NCBI GenBank assembly: GCA_027487735.1
Contig: JAIYDA010000089.1
Location: 1-61,694, forward strand
Source: Planctomycetaceae bacterium
GTDB lineage: Bacteria > Planctomycetota > Phycisphaerae > Phycisphaerales > UBA1924
DNA: 61,694 nt
Direction of reading: 5' to 3'
How positions within the stretch are numbered: position 1 is the stretch's first letter; each line of letters starts with the position of its first letter. The notes beneath the pieces are model-generated. The model was given only the letters and a program-made list of their open reading frames with translations. It made no database searches and was not told the DNA's origin. Of this stretch, positions 16,101-25,200 are shown piece by piece. The translations under genes and the position numbers were made by a program.

Positions 16101-18913
16101 GCGTTCCTACCTCCACCGTCCGCGCGGTCTTCGACTCCTCCATCGGCCTCAATCGCGCGTACACCGTCACCATCCCCACCAACCAAAGTGCCTACTCACT
16201 CAGCGTGCTCGCCAACGAGCTGAACATCAATCTCCGCGGCCTCACCACTTCAGGCAATCTTACGCTCGCAGGCCCAGGCACCGATCAGAACGCACCCACC
16301 CTGCTCGTCTCCGGACCCGCGGGCGTCCCCACGGGGCTCGCCGTCACCAACACAGGCAACAGCCCGCGCACCCTCTTCGCAGGCAACGGCGTTGTGGCTG
16401 CCGCCGCAGGCACCGCAGCCAACCTGCGCATCGACGGCAGCCGCGCAAGCCTGCAGTTTGCCAACACGCTCGATCTGGGCCTCGCAGGCTCCGCGCAAGT
16501 CAGCGTCGTCAATCGGGGTTGGCTCGGTGCGACGTCCCTCCGCGCGGGCCTCAATCCAGGCTCTGTCGCCGGCATCACTGTCGCCGGCACCCCGGGCGTG
16601 GGCGACAGCCTGCTCTCGCTCGCAGGCCCAGGAGCAGACGAAGTGATCCTCGCCTCGCGCGGCACGGCAACGCTCACTGCGACCAACCAGGCCCTCATCG
16701 CGGGCATCGATGCGCTCGACCGCGTGGTGCTCGCAGAACACCCAGGCAGCGTCGCCACGCTTTCGCTCTCAGGCCTCGGCACGCTTTGGGACACCAGCCA
16801 AAACGACCTCATCTTCGCCAAGGCGGGCACTGCAAACATCTCCATCACCGACGGTGCCCAGCTCACCACTGCCACCGCCAACAGCCTCATTCTCGCCGAG
16901 CAGCCAGGCAGCGTCGCCAACATCACCATCGGCCCAGGCAGTAACTGGACGGAGCTCGTGCAAAGCGTCGTCCTGGCAGGCGAAGGTGAGGCCACCATCA
17001 CCATGCTGCCAGGCTCGTCGCTCAACTTCCAGAGCAATCTCGTCGTCAACCCCGCAGGCACCATCCAAGGCAGCGGCACAATCACCGGCGGCGTCTTCAA
17101 CGTCGGCACTGTTCGCGTGGGCAACTCGCCCGGCACGCTCACCATTAACGGCAGCTTCCGCCAGCTCGCTGGCCAGAGCGACCCCGACCCCGCACGCCGC
17201 AACCGCGCAGGCCAGCTCGAGATGGAAGTGCAAGGCCTCGCGCCCAACCAGTATGACCGCCTCATCATCAACCCAGGCGTCGGCGGCACCGCCGAACTTG
17301 GCGGCGGCCTCATCGTCCGCCTGGGCCAAGGCATCGATATCGCCGACAACACCCAGCTGCCCATTATCACGGGCCCCCGCGGAGCCACGCGCTTCGACGC
17401 AGCCCTCCTCCCAAGCCTGCCCAACAATCGCTTCGCACGCGTGATCTACGGCTCGGGCCTCAACTCGCCCGTCAACCTGGGCGTGCAACCACTGCAACCT
17501 CCGTATAGCCCCGACGAGCCCGAAGGAGCCGCCGTCGCGGGCATTCCGAGTGCCGTCATCGCCGCCGACTTTGATAACGATGGCGACCCCGACCTTGCCG
17601 TTACCGTGCCCGACGAAGTTGCTAATCAGCCTGGCGCGGTGTTTGTCATGCGCAATGCGGGCGTACAAGCCGGCAACTGGCAGGGCTTCCCCTCTGTCGA
17701 CATTCTGCAGCTCAACACAGGCATCGACCCGCAAGACATCGACGCCGCCGACATGGACGGCGACGGGCTGCCCGAGTTCATCGTTGCCAACAAGGGCAGC
17801 GACAACGTCGTGATCTACAAAAACACCGCAGGCACGGGCTTCACGCCACTTGCGCCCATCGCCACGGGCAACGCCCCGGTAAGCGTCAGCGCTGCGGTCT
17901 TTTTCGATAGCGGCACCGCGACGCAGCTGCCCGATCTGCTCGTCGCCAACGAGCTCGACGAGACCGTCCAGTTCTATCGCAACAGCGATGCGCCGGGGCC
18001 TCCTGTCCTTCTCGTGCGCCCGGCCGTCACCGTCCCGGGTCGCCCCGTTCGAACACGCCCCAGCGACCTCGACAACGACAAGCGTCGCAAGCGAGAAGCC
18101 GTTGCGCTGGTCGCAGCGAGCGGTACTGCGGGCTCGCAGGACGCGGTCGTTCCGCTTGTGCCCAGCGGGCCCGATGGCCCCAACGCAAACTTCCTCCGTC
18201 TCCCAAGCGTGCCCGTGCCTTCCGCGCCGAAGGACCTCATCAGCCACAACTTGAACAGCGTGCCGACCGATGACGTGATCGTCATCTCACAAAGCGGCAC
18301 CCTCAGCGTTCTTCGCAATCGCACGCCCGTCGAAGGCGCCATCGGCACAGAGCCGCTTGCTCCTGCGGTCAACTTGCCCATCGCTGGCGTCGGCATCGAC
18401 CTTGCCGCGATCGACATCGATGGTGACAACGACCTCGACGTCGCGATTGTGACAAGCCAAACGCTGTCGCCTTCTTCGCCGCGCGACGTACTGACACTCC
18501 GCAACCTCAGCGACGAATCAACGATGATCGCGCTCGCGGAGCCCGAGTCGTTGAGCGCAACCGGGGCCGATCCGCTCTTGGTCGTCGGTGCCGACGTTGA
18601 CACAAGCGGCATTGACGATGTGATTTACCTAGGCGTACCACCCGAGTGCGCCACGTGCCTCACTACCCCGCAGAACGTCTTCACCCGCCCCGCTCCAGTC
18701 ACAACACCGTCGCAGTGCGATACGATTGACTTCAACAACGACGGCCTCTTTCCCGACGACGCCGATCTCATCGAGTTCCTGAGCGTGCTTTCCGGTGTCG
18801 ATTGTACCACCGGCACCTGCAATGACATCGACTTCAACAACGATGGCCTGTTCCCTGACGACGCAGACTTGAGTGCTTTCCTCAGAGTGCTATCCGGTGC
18901 AGATTGTCAGTGA
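13175..18913 (+). CDS. Giant secreted beta-helix / FG-GAP surface protein with GC-type dockerin tail
   Basis: 1912 residues. The ATG at 13175 has GGAG seven bases upstream; a TTG at 13163 is the alternative. A long signal peptide (MGKANSQF...MLLAALVAPAASAQ) is followed by two parallel beta-helix modules, each opening with IYVNxx...GxSWxxAFRD (near residues 49 and 426) and a WIAAGTYTPS/WIGAGTYVPT motif, as in Pmp-like or choice-of-anchor proteins. Residues about 960-1440 are Gly/Ala/Thr-rich repeats typical of autotransporter-like passenger domains. VCBS/FG-GAP repeats follow (AADFDNDGDPDLAV, AADMDGDGLPEFIVANKG, AAIDIDGDNDLDVAIV). The last about 66 residues are two GC-type dockerin repeats, as in the gene at 7791. 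The 5' half (to about 15.7 kb) is far more AT-rich than the 3' half. Likely an adhesin or surface structure; no enzymatic motif is seen. Confidence 0.88.
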   Translation: MGKANSQFAAIPAPALPGPQRVTIVSWLAALAMLLAALVAPAASAQTIIYVNDDAPPGGNGVSWATAFRDLQSALEVAEALPGAQRNVEIWIGAGTYVPTRQRELGVGRSVSFIIPRGVALLGGFVGNETSRFPRQPRVNQTILSGDIASDDSPNIVNRNDNAFSVVLVDADQGTATLDGVTVRGGHADGPQATADTNFWYLNRADGAGIAIRAGNVTIVNCEIVDNFARLNGGGINAFSLSFNVIVNIHSSVISNNTSVYAAAVFGGEGNVITNITNCTIVDNFGNSPITHGGSIIYAQESSMQIRNTIFARNHHNNNQNITREQFFSGTFHSCTFRLSHCMLQMNVPVSPLIPENVNPVYDVPVFATSGVTPYALAPSSPGIDAGSVAFVQHARDFLYNRRVRNVPDIGATEVDSLAFTPRIYVNERLTTGGNDGSSWSNAFRDTTSLRDALAYAAIPTNGVEEIWIAAGTYTPSPPLSQGGSRSQSFNLRNNLALYGGFQGNETLLSQRNPAANASILSGDLNADDTGDLNREDNSFHVLRSVTSGFPVVDGLTITAGNANGSTLLDQSGGGCLITDALGGAHFMNCRFVGNRALNAGGAVAIYRGFARATGTTFDTNIAGPTMPEPGIGNGGAIFVTNEGASMTLDRCTLMNNRASWYGGAVANFNWSSITVKASTFLRNRAGSAPGGAGGAVFTGLGATATTRATANLIACKFFGNAAPDGSALGTFQGGSISAANALLAGNVASASCVIYIAPSDPGQLPSQGIFENCTVTYNQTTAVGPNAVFSGIIVEGISRNNTLAIRNSIVWQNGPRTAVEFTQQNQVAAVVGVEPLSVAYSQVQGWTGSLGGTANNGLDPLFLRAPSPGPDQSWGTPDDDYGDLRLSSNSPAIDSGDSLAVPQDTYDIDQDGNTTEALPLDLAGQPRFYDDPTRANTGNGNPPVDRGAYENNLATTTWADPFGGRFDDATNWAGGVPTSTVRAVFDSSIGLNRAYTVTIPTNQSAYSLSVLANELNINLRGLTTSGNLTLAGPGTDQNAPTLLVSGPAGVPTGLAVTNTGNSPRTLFAGNGVVAAAAGTAANLRIDGSRASLQFANTLDLGLAGSAQVSVVNRGWLGATSLRAGLNPGSVAGITVAGTPGVGDSLLSLAGPGADEVILASRGTATLTATNQALIAGIDALDRVVLAEHPGSVATLSLSGLGTLWDTSQNDLIFAKAGTANISITDGAQLTTATANSLILAEQPGSVANITIGPGSNWTELVQSVVLAGEGEATITMLPGSSLNFQSNLVVNPAGTIQGSGTITGGVFNVGTVRVGNSPGTLTINGSFRQLAGQSDPDPARRNRAGQLEMEVQGLAPNQYDRLIINPGVGGTAELGGGLIVRLGQGIDIADNTQLPIITGPRGATRFDAALLPSLPNNRFARVIYGSGLNSPVNLGVQPLQPPYSPDEPEGAAVAGIPSAVIAADFDNDGDPDLAVTVPDEVANQPGAVFVMRNAGVQAGNWQGFPSVDILQLNTGIDPQDIDAADMDGDGLPEFIVANKGSDNVVIYKNTAGTGFTPLAPIATGNAPVSVSAAVFFDSGTATQLPDLLVANELDETVQFYRNSDAPGPPVLLVRPAVTVPGRPVRTRPSDLDNDKRRKREAVALVAASGTAGSQDAVVPLVPSGPDGPNANFLRLPSVPVPSAPKDLISHNLNSVPTDDVIVISQSGTLSVLRNRTPVEGAIGTEPLAPAVNLPIAGVGIDLAAIDIDGDNDLDVAIVTSQTLSPSSPRDVLTLRNLSDESTMIALAEPESLSATGADPLLVVGADVDTSGIDDVIYLGVPPECATCLTTPQNVFTRPAPVTTPSQCDTIDFNNDGLFPDDADLIEFLSVLSGVDCTTGTCNDIDFNNDGLFPDDADLSAFLRVLSGADCQ

Positions 18914-19704
18914 ATGGTTGCCCGGTCGTGGTGGAGCCTGGACCAGTCCCCCGATGTTGCACGTGCAGCATGCCAGCTGGGCGCCCAACCCACGCAGGCA
19001 ATCTCTCGCGCTTCGCGGGCTTGCGGTGCCCGAGCGAGGTTGGGCTTTTGCGGTGGGCCAATGTTCACTGGGACAAAGGCACCATGACGGTGCGCAGCCC
19101 CAAGACCGCAGGGCACGCGGGGCATGCGGTGAGGTTCGTACCAACGCGGCCCACGCTGCGAGGGATTCTGGAGCGGCTTTTCGAGGCTGCGCCCGAGGGT
19201 GAGGTATTCGTGATTCCAAAGCTGCGCGACCCCAGCGTGAACTTGCGGAGCGGGTTTGAGCGCATCATCACCCGAGCGGGCGAGAAAGCGTGGCCCCGAC
19301 TGTTCCACAACTTGAGGGCCGCTGCTGCAAGCGACTGGGCAGCGACCTTCCCGAACCATGTGGTCGCGAAGTGGTGCGGTCACTCCCCGCTCATTGCCGC
19401 CAAGCACTACCTCCACACGACGGACGCACACTTCAACCTTGCCGCAGGATTGCACCCCGAAACGGCAACACCCTCGCCCACCAAAGGCGCGGCAGCAAAT
19501 CCGGCAGCACAAGCGCGCCCACAGCGCGATAACAACGAATGCCAAGATTTTCACGCGTTCAACGATGACGAGACGGAAAGCGATGAGTCTCAGTCACTTA
19601 TGGCATCGGTTGGCAATGCCTGTGATTCAGTGGGACAAGAAAAAACCCCCGCCGAAGCGAGGGTAATGACCCCGATGGGATTCGAACCCATGTCACATCC
19701 GTGA
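18904..19704 (+). pseudogene. 5'-truncated tyrosine recombinase (integrase) remnant reading into tRNA-Glu
   Basis: The recognisable part starts near 18997 (NLSRFAGLRCPSEVGLLRW) and continues to about 19450. It is the catalytic C-terminal domain of a planctomycete-type phage integrase: Arg in GLRCPSE, HxxR in FHNLRAA, His in CGHSPL, and nucleophile Tyr in AAKHYLHTTDAHF. The usual N-terminal arm and core-binding domains (about 200 residues) are missing; the frame instead begins with about 30 unrelated residues overlapping the end of the giant surface gene. The frame continues past the domain through a charged tail and ends (VMTPMGFEPMSHP) inside the antisense strand of tRNA-Glu. This arrangement is typical of an integrase beside its attachment site. 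The loss of the N-terminus suggests it no longer works. Confidence 0.75.
19640..19663 (-). terminator. tRNA-Glu terminator
   Basis: On the minus strand CCCTCGC and GCGGGGG pair around a four-base TTCG-type loop and are followed by TTTTTT. It starts three bases after the discriminator base of the tRNA. Confidence 0.8.
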
Positions 19705-19741
19705 AAGGGATGTGTCCTGGACCAGGCTAGACGACGGGGCC
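19667..19741 (-). tRNA. tRNA-Glu (anticodon TTC)
   Basis: The minus strand reads GGCCCCG (acceptor), a D-arm with GTCTAGCCTGGTCCAGGAC, the anticodon arm ACATCC-CTTTCAC-GGATGT with TTC in the centre of the loop, the T-arm ATGGG-TTCGAAT-CCCAT and CGGGGTC closing the acceptor, then discriminator A. CCA is not encoded. 75 nucleotides. The antisense strand is the end of the integrase remnant, so the gene is probably the attachment site of the element to its left. A near-consensus promoter lies just upstream. Confidence 0.93.
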
Positions 19742-19753
19742 GGCTTGGTGGGG

Positions 19754-19782
19754 AGTATAGGGTGGGAGTCGGGCTTTGCCAA
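19754..19782 (-). promoter_or_regulatory. Sigma-70 promoter of tRNA-Glu
   Basis: On the minus strand TTGGCA (19777-19782), a 17-base spacer and TATACT (19754-19759). Each hexamer matches the consensus in five of six positions. The -10 box ends 12 bases before the first base of the tRNA. Confidence 0.75.
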
Positions 19783-19882
19783 CTCGCAGGGCGGGTGTCA
19801 AATGGCGCGGTCGTTTCGAACAGTTGCGCGGTCGCCTCTGCGCCAGCGTGGCTCGATCGCGAGCCGAGGTTGCAACCCGGAA

Positions 19883-21253
19883 CTACCGCTCCGACAGCGG
19901 AAAGTTGATGCGGTACTCGCCCTGCCACACAGGAAACTCGACGAGCACGCGGTAGCCCATGAACTGCGTGGGGTCGATCTGCGCGGCTTCGATCGCGTAG
20001 CGCGCGAGGTCGTAGTGACGCGGGCACTCGGCGGCGGGCTGCGGGGCTGCGCCGTGGCCCAGCACCATCACGCGGGTGTCGTCGGGCAGGCGTTCAAACC
20101 AGTCGCTGCTCGTGCCCGAACCGGGCACGTCGCCTGGCGTGGCGGCGAACGAGAAGAGGCCGGGCGTGGGCATGGCGCGAGATGCGATGGACTGATGGAT
20201 GTAAATATCGTGGATGAGCAACTGCGTGGGCTGGTGGATGCGCACGGCGGCGCTGATACGCGAGTTCGGGTTCGTGAGGGGGTTGCTCAGCCCCTTGCTG
20301 ATGAATCGCACGCTCACATCGAGTGGGCCTAGCCAGTTGTCGCGGTCGGGCGTGTCGGGAAAGTCAATCAGCAGAGCGGTGCGCGAGTCTCTGCCTTCGA
20401 GGCGCACGGGGCGCAGGGCACCGGTGCAGAAGCGATCAACGATGTGGGCCTCGAGCGACGGGGTTGCGGCCTTGCTCGGCATCGCGGGGCGAAGGTCGCC
20501 CGTCCAGACGCCCGCTTGGTTCTCTCGCGACCACCAGCCCGCAAGGATGGACGCGATCACCGGGCGCGCAAAGGTGCGGCGGCGCGCGCCCAAAAGCGTC
20601 ACGAGCACCGACTCTTGCAGCGACGCGGCTTTGTCCGCAGGCTTGCCCGTGGGCTCGATGATGCTCACGGTGGACTTGGCGTTCAGCGACTCGCCGCACA
20701 CCTTGAGAGCCGCAGCATACAGCGCGCGGCGCTCAGCCTTCGTGGGCAGGGCCGCGTTGGCATCACCCAGGCCCATGCTCAGCAAATCGACGAACGCCTG
20801 GCGACTGCGCGATGTCGCAGCGATGGTCTGCTCAAACTGCTCGACGGCGGCTGCGGCATGCAGCACGGGGTCGATGGCACCGAGACGCTCTTTCGCAGCA
20901 TCGACGACTGCCTTCAGCGCAATCGGGCCGGGCAGCCGGCGCAGCGCATCGATGGGTGTGCGATTGGCGTCAATGCCCTCGTACACGCGTTGGGCGGTGC
21001 TCTTGCTCACGCCCAGCCAGGTTGCCATGCCGCCCATGCTGCGGGCGCGAGAGGGGAACTGCTCGATGAGCTGCGAAAACACCGCGCGCAGTCGCTGGGC
21101 GAGCTGCGTGAGCGTGGCGGTGTCGAGCGCGGGTGCTGGCTGTTCCCAGGTCGCGAGCGGGAGGGGCGGCTCTTGGCGTGTCGCCGCAGCTTCCCCAGAG
21201 GCGAGAGAACCGGCTTCCGGGGACGTTGCCTTATTCGTGGGCTTCCTTGGCAT
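19883..21253 (-). CDS. Hypothetical protein with a putative helix-turn-helix
   Basis: 456 residues from the ATG at 21253 (MPRKPTNKATSPEAG). After a Pro/Ala-rich stretch, residues about 45-100 are helical and contain GGMATWLGVSKSTAQRVYEG, which fits a helix-turn-helix (helix, turn at LGVSK, recognition helix STAQRVYEG). The rest is mixed alpha/beta with LLIDFPDTPDRDNWLGPLDV and a C-terminal part ending MGYRVLVEFPVWQGEYRINF. No known family is recognised. No membrane or signal segments are seen, so a cytosolic DNA-binding regulator is the best guess. It stands alone between the tRNA and the lipoprotein gene. Confidence 0.7.
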   Translation of the reverse strand: MPRKPTNKATSPEAGSLASGEAAATRQEPPLPLATWEQPAPALDTATLTQLAQRLRAVFSQLIEQFPSRARSMGGMATWLGVSKSTAQRVYEGIDANRTPIDALRRLPGPIALKAVVDAAKERLGAIDPVLHAAAAVEQFEQTIAATSRSRQAFVDLLSMGLGDANAALPTKAERRALYAAALKVCGESLNAKSTVSIIEPTGKPADKAASLQESVLVTLLGARRRTFARPVIASILAGWWSRENQAGVWTGDLRPAMPSKAATPSLEAHIVDRFCTGALRPVRLEGRDSRTALLIDFPDTPDRDNWLGPLDVSVRFISKGLSNPLTNPNSRISAAVRIHQPTQLLIHDIYIHQSIASRAMPTPGLFSFAATPGDVPGSGTSSDWFERLPDDTRVMVLGHGAAPQPAAECPRHYDLARYAIEAAQIDPTQFMGYRVLVEFPVWQGEYRINFPLSER

Positions 21254-21357
21254 CTGGAGATAAGGATACCAAACCCCAGGCGAGGGCCTGTGAAAATAGG
21301 GGAAATGGCCCGCAGAAAGCACTGCTTTGGAGGGCCTATGTCGCCTAGGAGGGCTTG

Positions 21358-22110
21358 TTATCCCTTGATCTTGAGCGGTGGCTGCCAGATCTTCTCCGAG
21401 AGCCCGCCCGATTCGTCCTCTTCGATCGAGAGAATGTAATCCTCGACCGACATGCCCGACTGGTTGGCCTCGACGCGCACCGACTCATCGAAGGACTTCG
21501 CGTCCGCGATGACATCGTCTCGCCAGCCGGTAGCGCTCTTCACGTAGTGGAGCGTGTAGCCCTCGATGGGCTCGAGCTTCTTGCGCGTGGAGAGCGCGCT
21601 GCCGATGCCAGCGCGGACAAGTCCGCCGCCACGACGGCCGATGCGGAAGGTGGTGGAGCGCTGCACTTCCATGCCCATCTGCATCACCGCAGAGTCGCCA
21701 TTCACGGTCGTGCGGAAGGGGTAAACGCCGTAGTCGGCGTCGACCACGAGGTCGGAGTTCTCCAGGCGCCACGCGAAGTAGTCGTCGACGGTCATCATGC
21801 GGAGGCGCTTGGGGTCGATGCGGTTGCGCATTTTGAGGATCGTCGCGAGCTTGTAGGGCTCCTTCTTGCGCAGCTCCTTCTCCGGGCAGCTTTGCGCCAG
21901 CGACAGGCACTCCTTGTAGAAGGCCAGGCTCTCGTCGGTGAGACGCGCCACCAATGCGCCGGCGTTGTTGTTGCGGATGTTTTCCTCACCAGCCTCGTAG
22001 TGGGTCACGACCTGCGCCTCGGGCTTGGGCTTGCACGCGGGCAGCGCGAAGAGCGCAAGGCACACGGCAACGAGGGCAAGGCAGCGCGCAAACGGAACAG
22101 AACACAGCAT
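21358..22110 (-). CDS. Lipoprotein of unknown function
   Basis: 250 residues. The start at 22110 gives MLCSVPFARCLALVAVCLALFALPACKPKP, a type II signal peptide with lipobox LPAC and Lys at +2. The mature protein opens with a helical segment (EENIRNNNAGALVARLTDESLAFYKE), followed by a mixed region with LKMRNRIDPKRLRMMTVDDY and several charged loops. It ends with an acidic SIEEDESGGLSEKIWQ tail. No domain is recognised. It is divergent from the amidohydrolase gene at 22231 over 120 bases. The open frame extends further upstream but lacks the signal peptide context. Confidence 0.75.
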   Translation of the reverse strand: MLCSVPFARCLALVAVCLALFALPACKPKPEAQVVTHYEAGEENIRNNNAGALVARLTDESLAFYKECLSLAQSCPEKELRKKEPYKLATILKMRNRIDPKRLRMMTVDDYFAWRLENSDLVVDADYGVYPFRTTVNGDSAVMQMGMEVQRSTTFRIGRRGGGLVRAGIGSALSTRKKLEPIEGYTLHYVKSATGWRDDVIADAKSFDESVRVEANQSGMSVEDYILSIEEDESGGLSEKIWQPPLKIKG

Positions 22111-22230
22111 GGGATTCTCCAATCGGTTGTGAAAAGGTAACCGAAAGGGCCTCGAAGTGCAAGGGGCGAAAACAGCAGAAATTGCGATTCGCGGAGCACG
22201 CCGATTGTTCAGTTTGGGTAAACTCCGGAC

Positions 22231-25200
22231 ATGGCGATGCGACTTCCTCGTGCGGGCATTCTGGCGGTGTGGGCGGGGCTTGCCGTGGGCAACGCCGGGC
22301 TTGCACAGCCGAGTGCGATGTCCACTCTCACGCCCCCAGCAAACGGGCCGCGCCGAGCGGACAGCACATGGTTCGCCCTCGCAGACTGCACGATTTACGA
22401 AGGACCGGGCAAGCAGCCTGTGCGCGGCACCATCGTCGTTCGCGAGGGGCGGATCTCGGCGGTCTTGCCCGCAGGCGCGGGGGCAGATGGCAAGCTCGGC
22501 ACGGCGGATGACGTGCCGGCACGTGTTCCCGTCGGGCCCGCAGTGATCGATGCTCAGGGGCTGCACGTCTACCCCGCGTTTATCGACCCTTACGTCGAAG
22601 TCGAGACGCCCGCGCCCGTGCTGCCTGCGAGCTTTGTCCACTGGAACAACGCCGTGACGCCCTCGCGAAGTGCGCTCGCGGGCCCTGGTTTGACCGAGGC
22701 GCGAGCAGCAAAGCTGCGCGAACTGGGCTTTGGTGCCGCAGCGATCGCGCCCGATGGCGGCATCGTGGCGGGGCAGAGCGCGGTGGTGAGCCTTGCGAAG
22801 CCCGCGGCAGACGCGAGCGTGAGCAAGCCTGCGGTGTATGCCGATGGCGTGTATCAGCGCATCGCGCTCGAGACCAATCGCGGAGGCGGCTATCCCAACA
22901 GCCTCATGGGCACGATCTCGCTCATCCGCCAGTGCTTCAGCGACGCTGATTGGCTAGCGGAGTTGCCCCCAAGCGCGATGAACGAGCAACGCGAGCTGAA
23001 CGAGGTGGGCATGCTGGAGCTCGCGAAGCAAGACGAGGGGCAACCGCGCCTGTTCGTGATGGACGCGAGCAACGAGCTGAACGTGCTGAGGGCAGCAAAG
23101 ATCGCAGAGGAGTTTGATCGCCGGACGATCATCGTGGGCAGCGGGATGGAGTTTGCCAGGCTCGATGCGGTGCGAGCCACGGGGCTGTCGTTCATTCTGC
23201 CGCTCGTATTCCCCAAGGCGCCTGATGTCGCAAGCCCGGACAAAGCCGAGGGCGTCGAGCTCCGCACCATGATGGCGTGGGAGCAAGCACCGACCAACCC
23301 AAGGCGACTTGCGGGCGCGGGCGTGGAGTTTGCCTTCACGACAAACAAGCTGCGCGAAGTGAACGACTTTCCGAAGGCCCTGCGCGAGGCGATACGCGCG
23401 GGCCTTGCGCCCGACGCGGCTTTCGCCGCTCTCACGACCACGCCCGCGAAGATGCTGGGCGTGGGAGAGGAACTCGGGTCGATCGAAGCGGGGAAGCGTG
23501 CGAACTTGCTCGTGAGCAGCGGCCCGATGTTTGACCTTGCCGCGAAGGAGAGCAAGGTGCGCACGGTGTACGTCGATGGCGTCGCGCACGTCATCAGCGA
23601 GCGTGCGCTGCCCGTGGATGGGGCATGGCAGCTTGCCTTCGCAGTTGGGGGCAAGGAAGTGCTCGCGACACTGAAGCTCGATGGCACGAAGGCAAGCATC
23701 GAGTTTGATGCGACTGCCAAGGCAGACGACGCTGCCGAGCAAGCCGAGAAGAAGGATGAGCCGGAAGCGACCGCCGCGGAAGCCGCGGGCGAGCCCAACG
23801 CAGAAAAGACCGAGAAAGCAGACAAGACAGAGAAGGCAAGCAATGCCAACGTCATCTCTGCAAAGAAGGTCGAGCGAGCGGGCCGAGGCGTGACCTTCGC
23901 GATCGATGCGAAGCAGCTTGCGAGTGCCTTGGGCGTTGAGCAACCAACACAAGGCGCGGGCGACGCGGCTGCTGTGGCCCTCGTGGGCCTGACGTTCGAC
24001 GCATTCGATGTGCCGCAGGGCCTGACGGGGGTGGTGCAGTCTCCGACGCAGCAGTGGACGCTGCGGGGCGAACGCAGCGTGCGCGGGCTTGAGGGCGTGT
24101 GGCCCCTCTCGCAGGCAACCAGCAACATGGCGGGGCTCGAGCAAGCAACGCTCGTGGTGAGCGACATGGGCGAGGTCAAGCTGTTTGCACCGTTCGAGAC
24201 CGAGGTCGCCGGGCCCATTGTCTCGACGTGGCAAGATGGCGAACTCGTCGTGCAGCTGCCAGCGCAAGGCATCAACCTGACGCTGCAGCCACGATGGCAA
24301 GACGACGCGATCTCGGCAGAGGTAGAGGTCGAGGCGGGCACCAACGTGCGCCGTGCGATCGTTTCTCGTCGCGGCAAGAATCCGTTCGCGGGCGAGTGGC
24401 GCGTGGTAAGCATGGATGGCGAGCCCGTGCCTGAGGGCGAGGCGGAGCAAGTGCTCGTGAAGATCGAGAGCTCGCTGAAGAAGGATGGCGTGAGCGTCTC
24501 GCGCAGTGTGAACGAAGACGGCAAGAAGGTGACCAAGACCGCGAAAGCCAACGACGCAACCCGCAGCGCGAACACCATCACTTTCTCGCACACGCTCAAG
24601 GACATCGGCTTTGACTCGCCTCTGCGCAGCAGCGACACGCTGCGGCTGCGATTTGATGCGGGTGCACCCAGCGACCTGAGCGAGAGCGACGCCAAGCGGC
24701 TCGATGCGGCGAAGCGGCTCGACACCATCGAGGGTGAGTCAACGCTGACCAACCCCGATGCGCCGGATGCCCCGAGCGGCAAGCACGTCTACGTGCTGGC
24801 CCGCGTGCCCGATGAGGTCGACCCCAGCACGCAGCCCGCGAAGGACGTTCCCGAGAAGCTGGGCCTGCCCTTTGGCCCATTCGCAATCGCCGAGCCCGTG
24901 ACAGCACGCGACACGCTGCTGGTAAACGCAACCCTGTGGACCAACACCGCGACGGGCAGCGAGAACGACGTCGTGCCCGCTGGCACGCTGGTGCTCAAGG
25001 GTGGAAAGATCGCGGCGCTCGTGCCGCACGAGCCTGGGCTGCGGTTTGAGGATGCGTTAGCGCAGGTGCGTGGGCAGGTGGGGACGGATGCGCTGATCAT
25101 CGATTGCACGGGCATGCACGTGACGCCCGGGCTGATCGACGCCCACAGCCACACTGGCATCAGCCAGGGCGTGAACGAGGGCGGGCAAGCCGTGACGGCA

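Noticed and set aside
16769..18247. A 492-residue minus frame inside the giant surface gene
   Set aside because: Ala/Asp/Val-rich shadow of the GC-rich half of the plus-strand gene.
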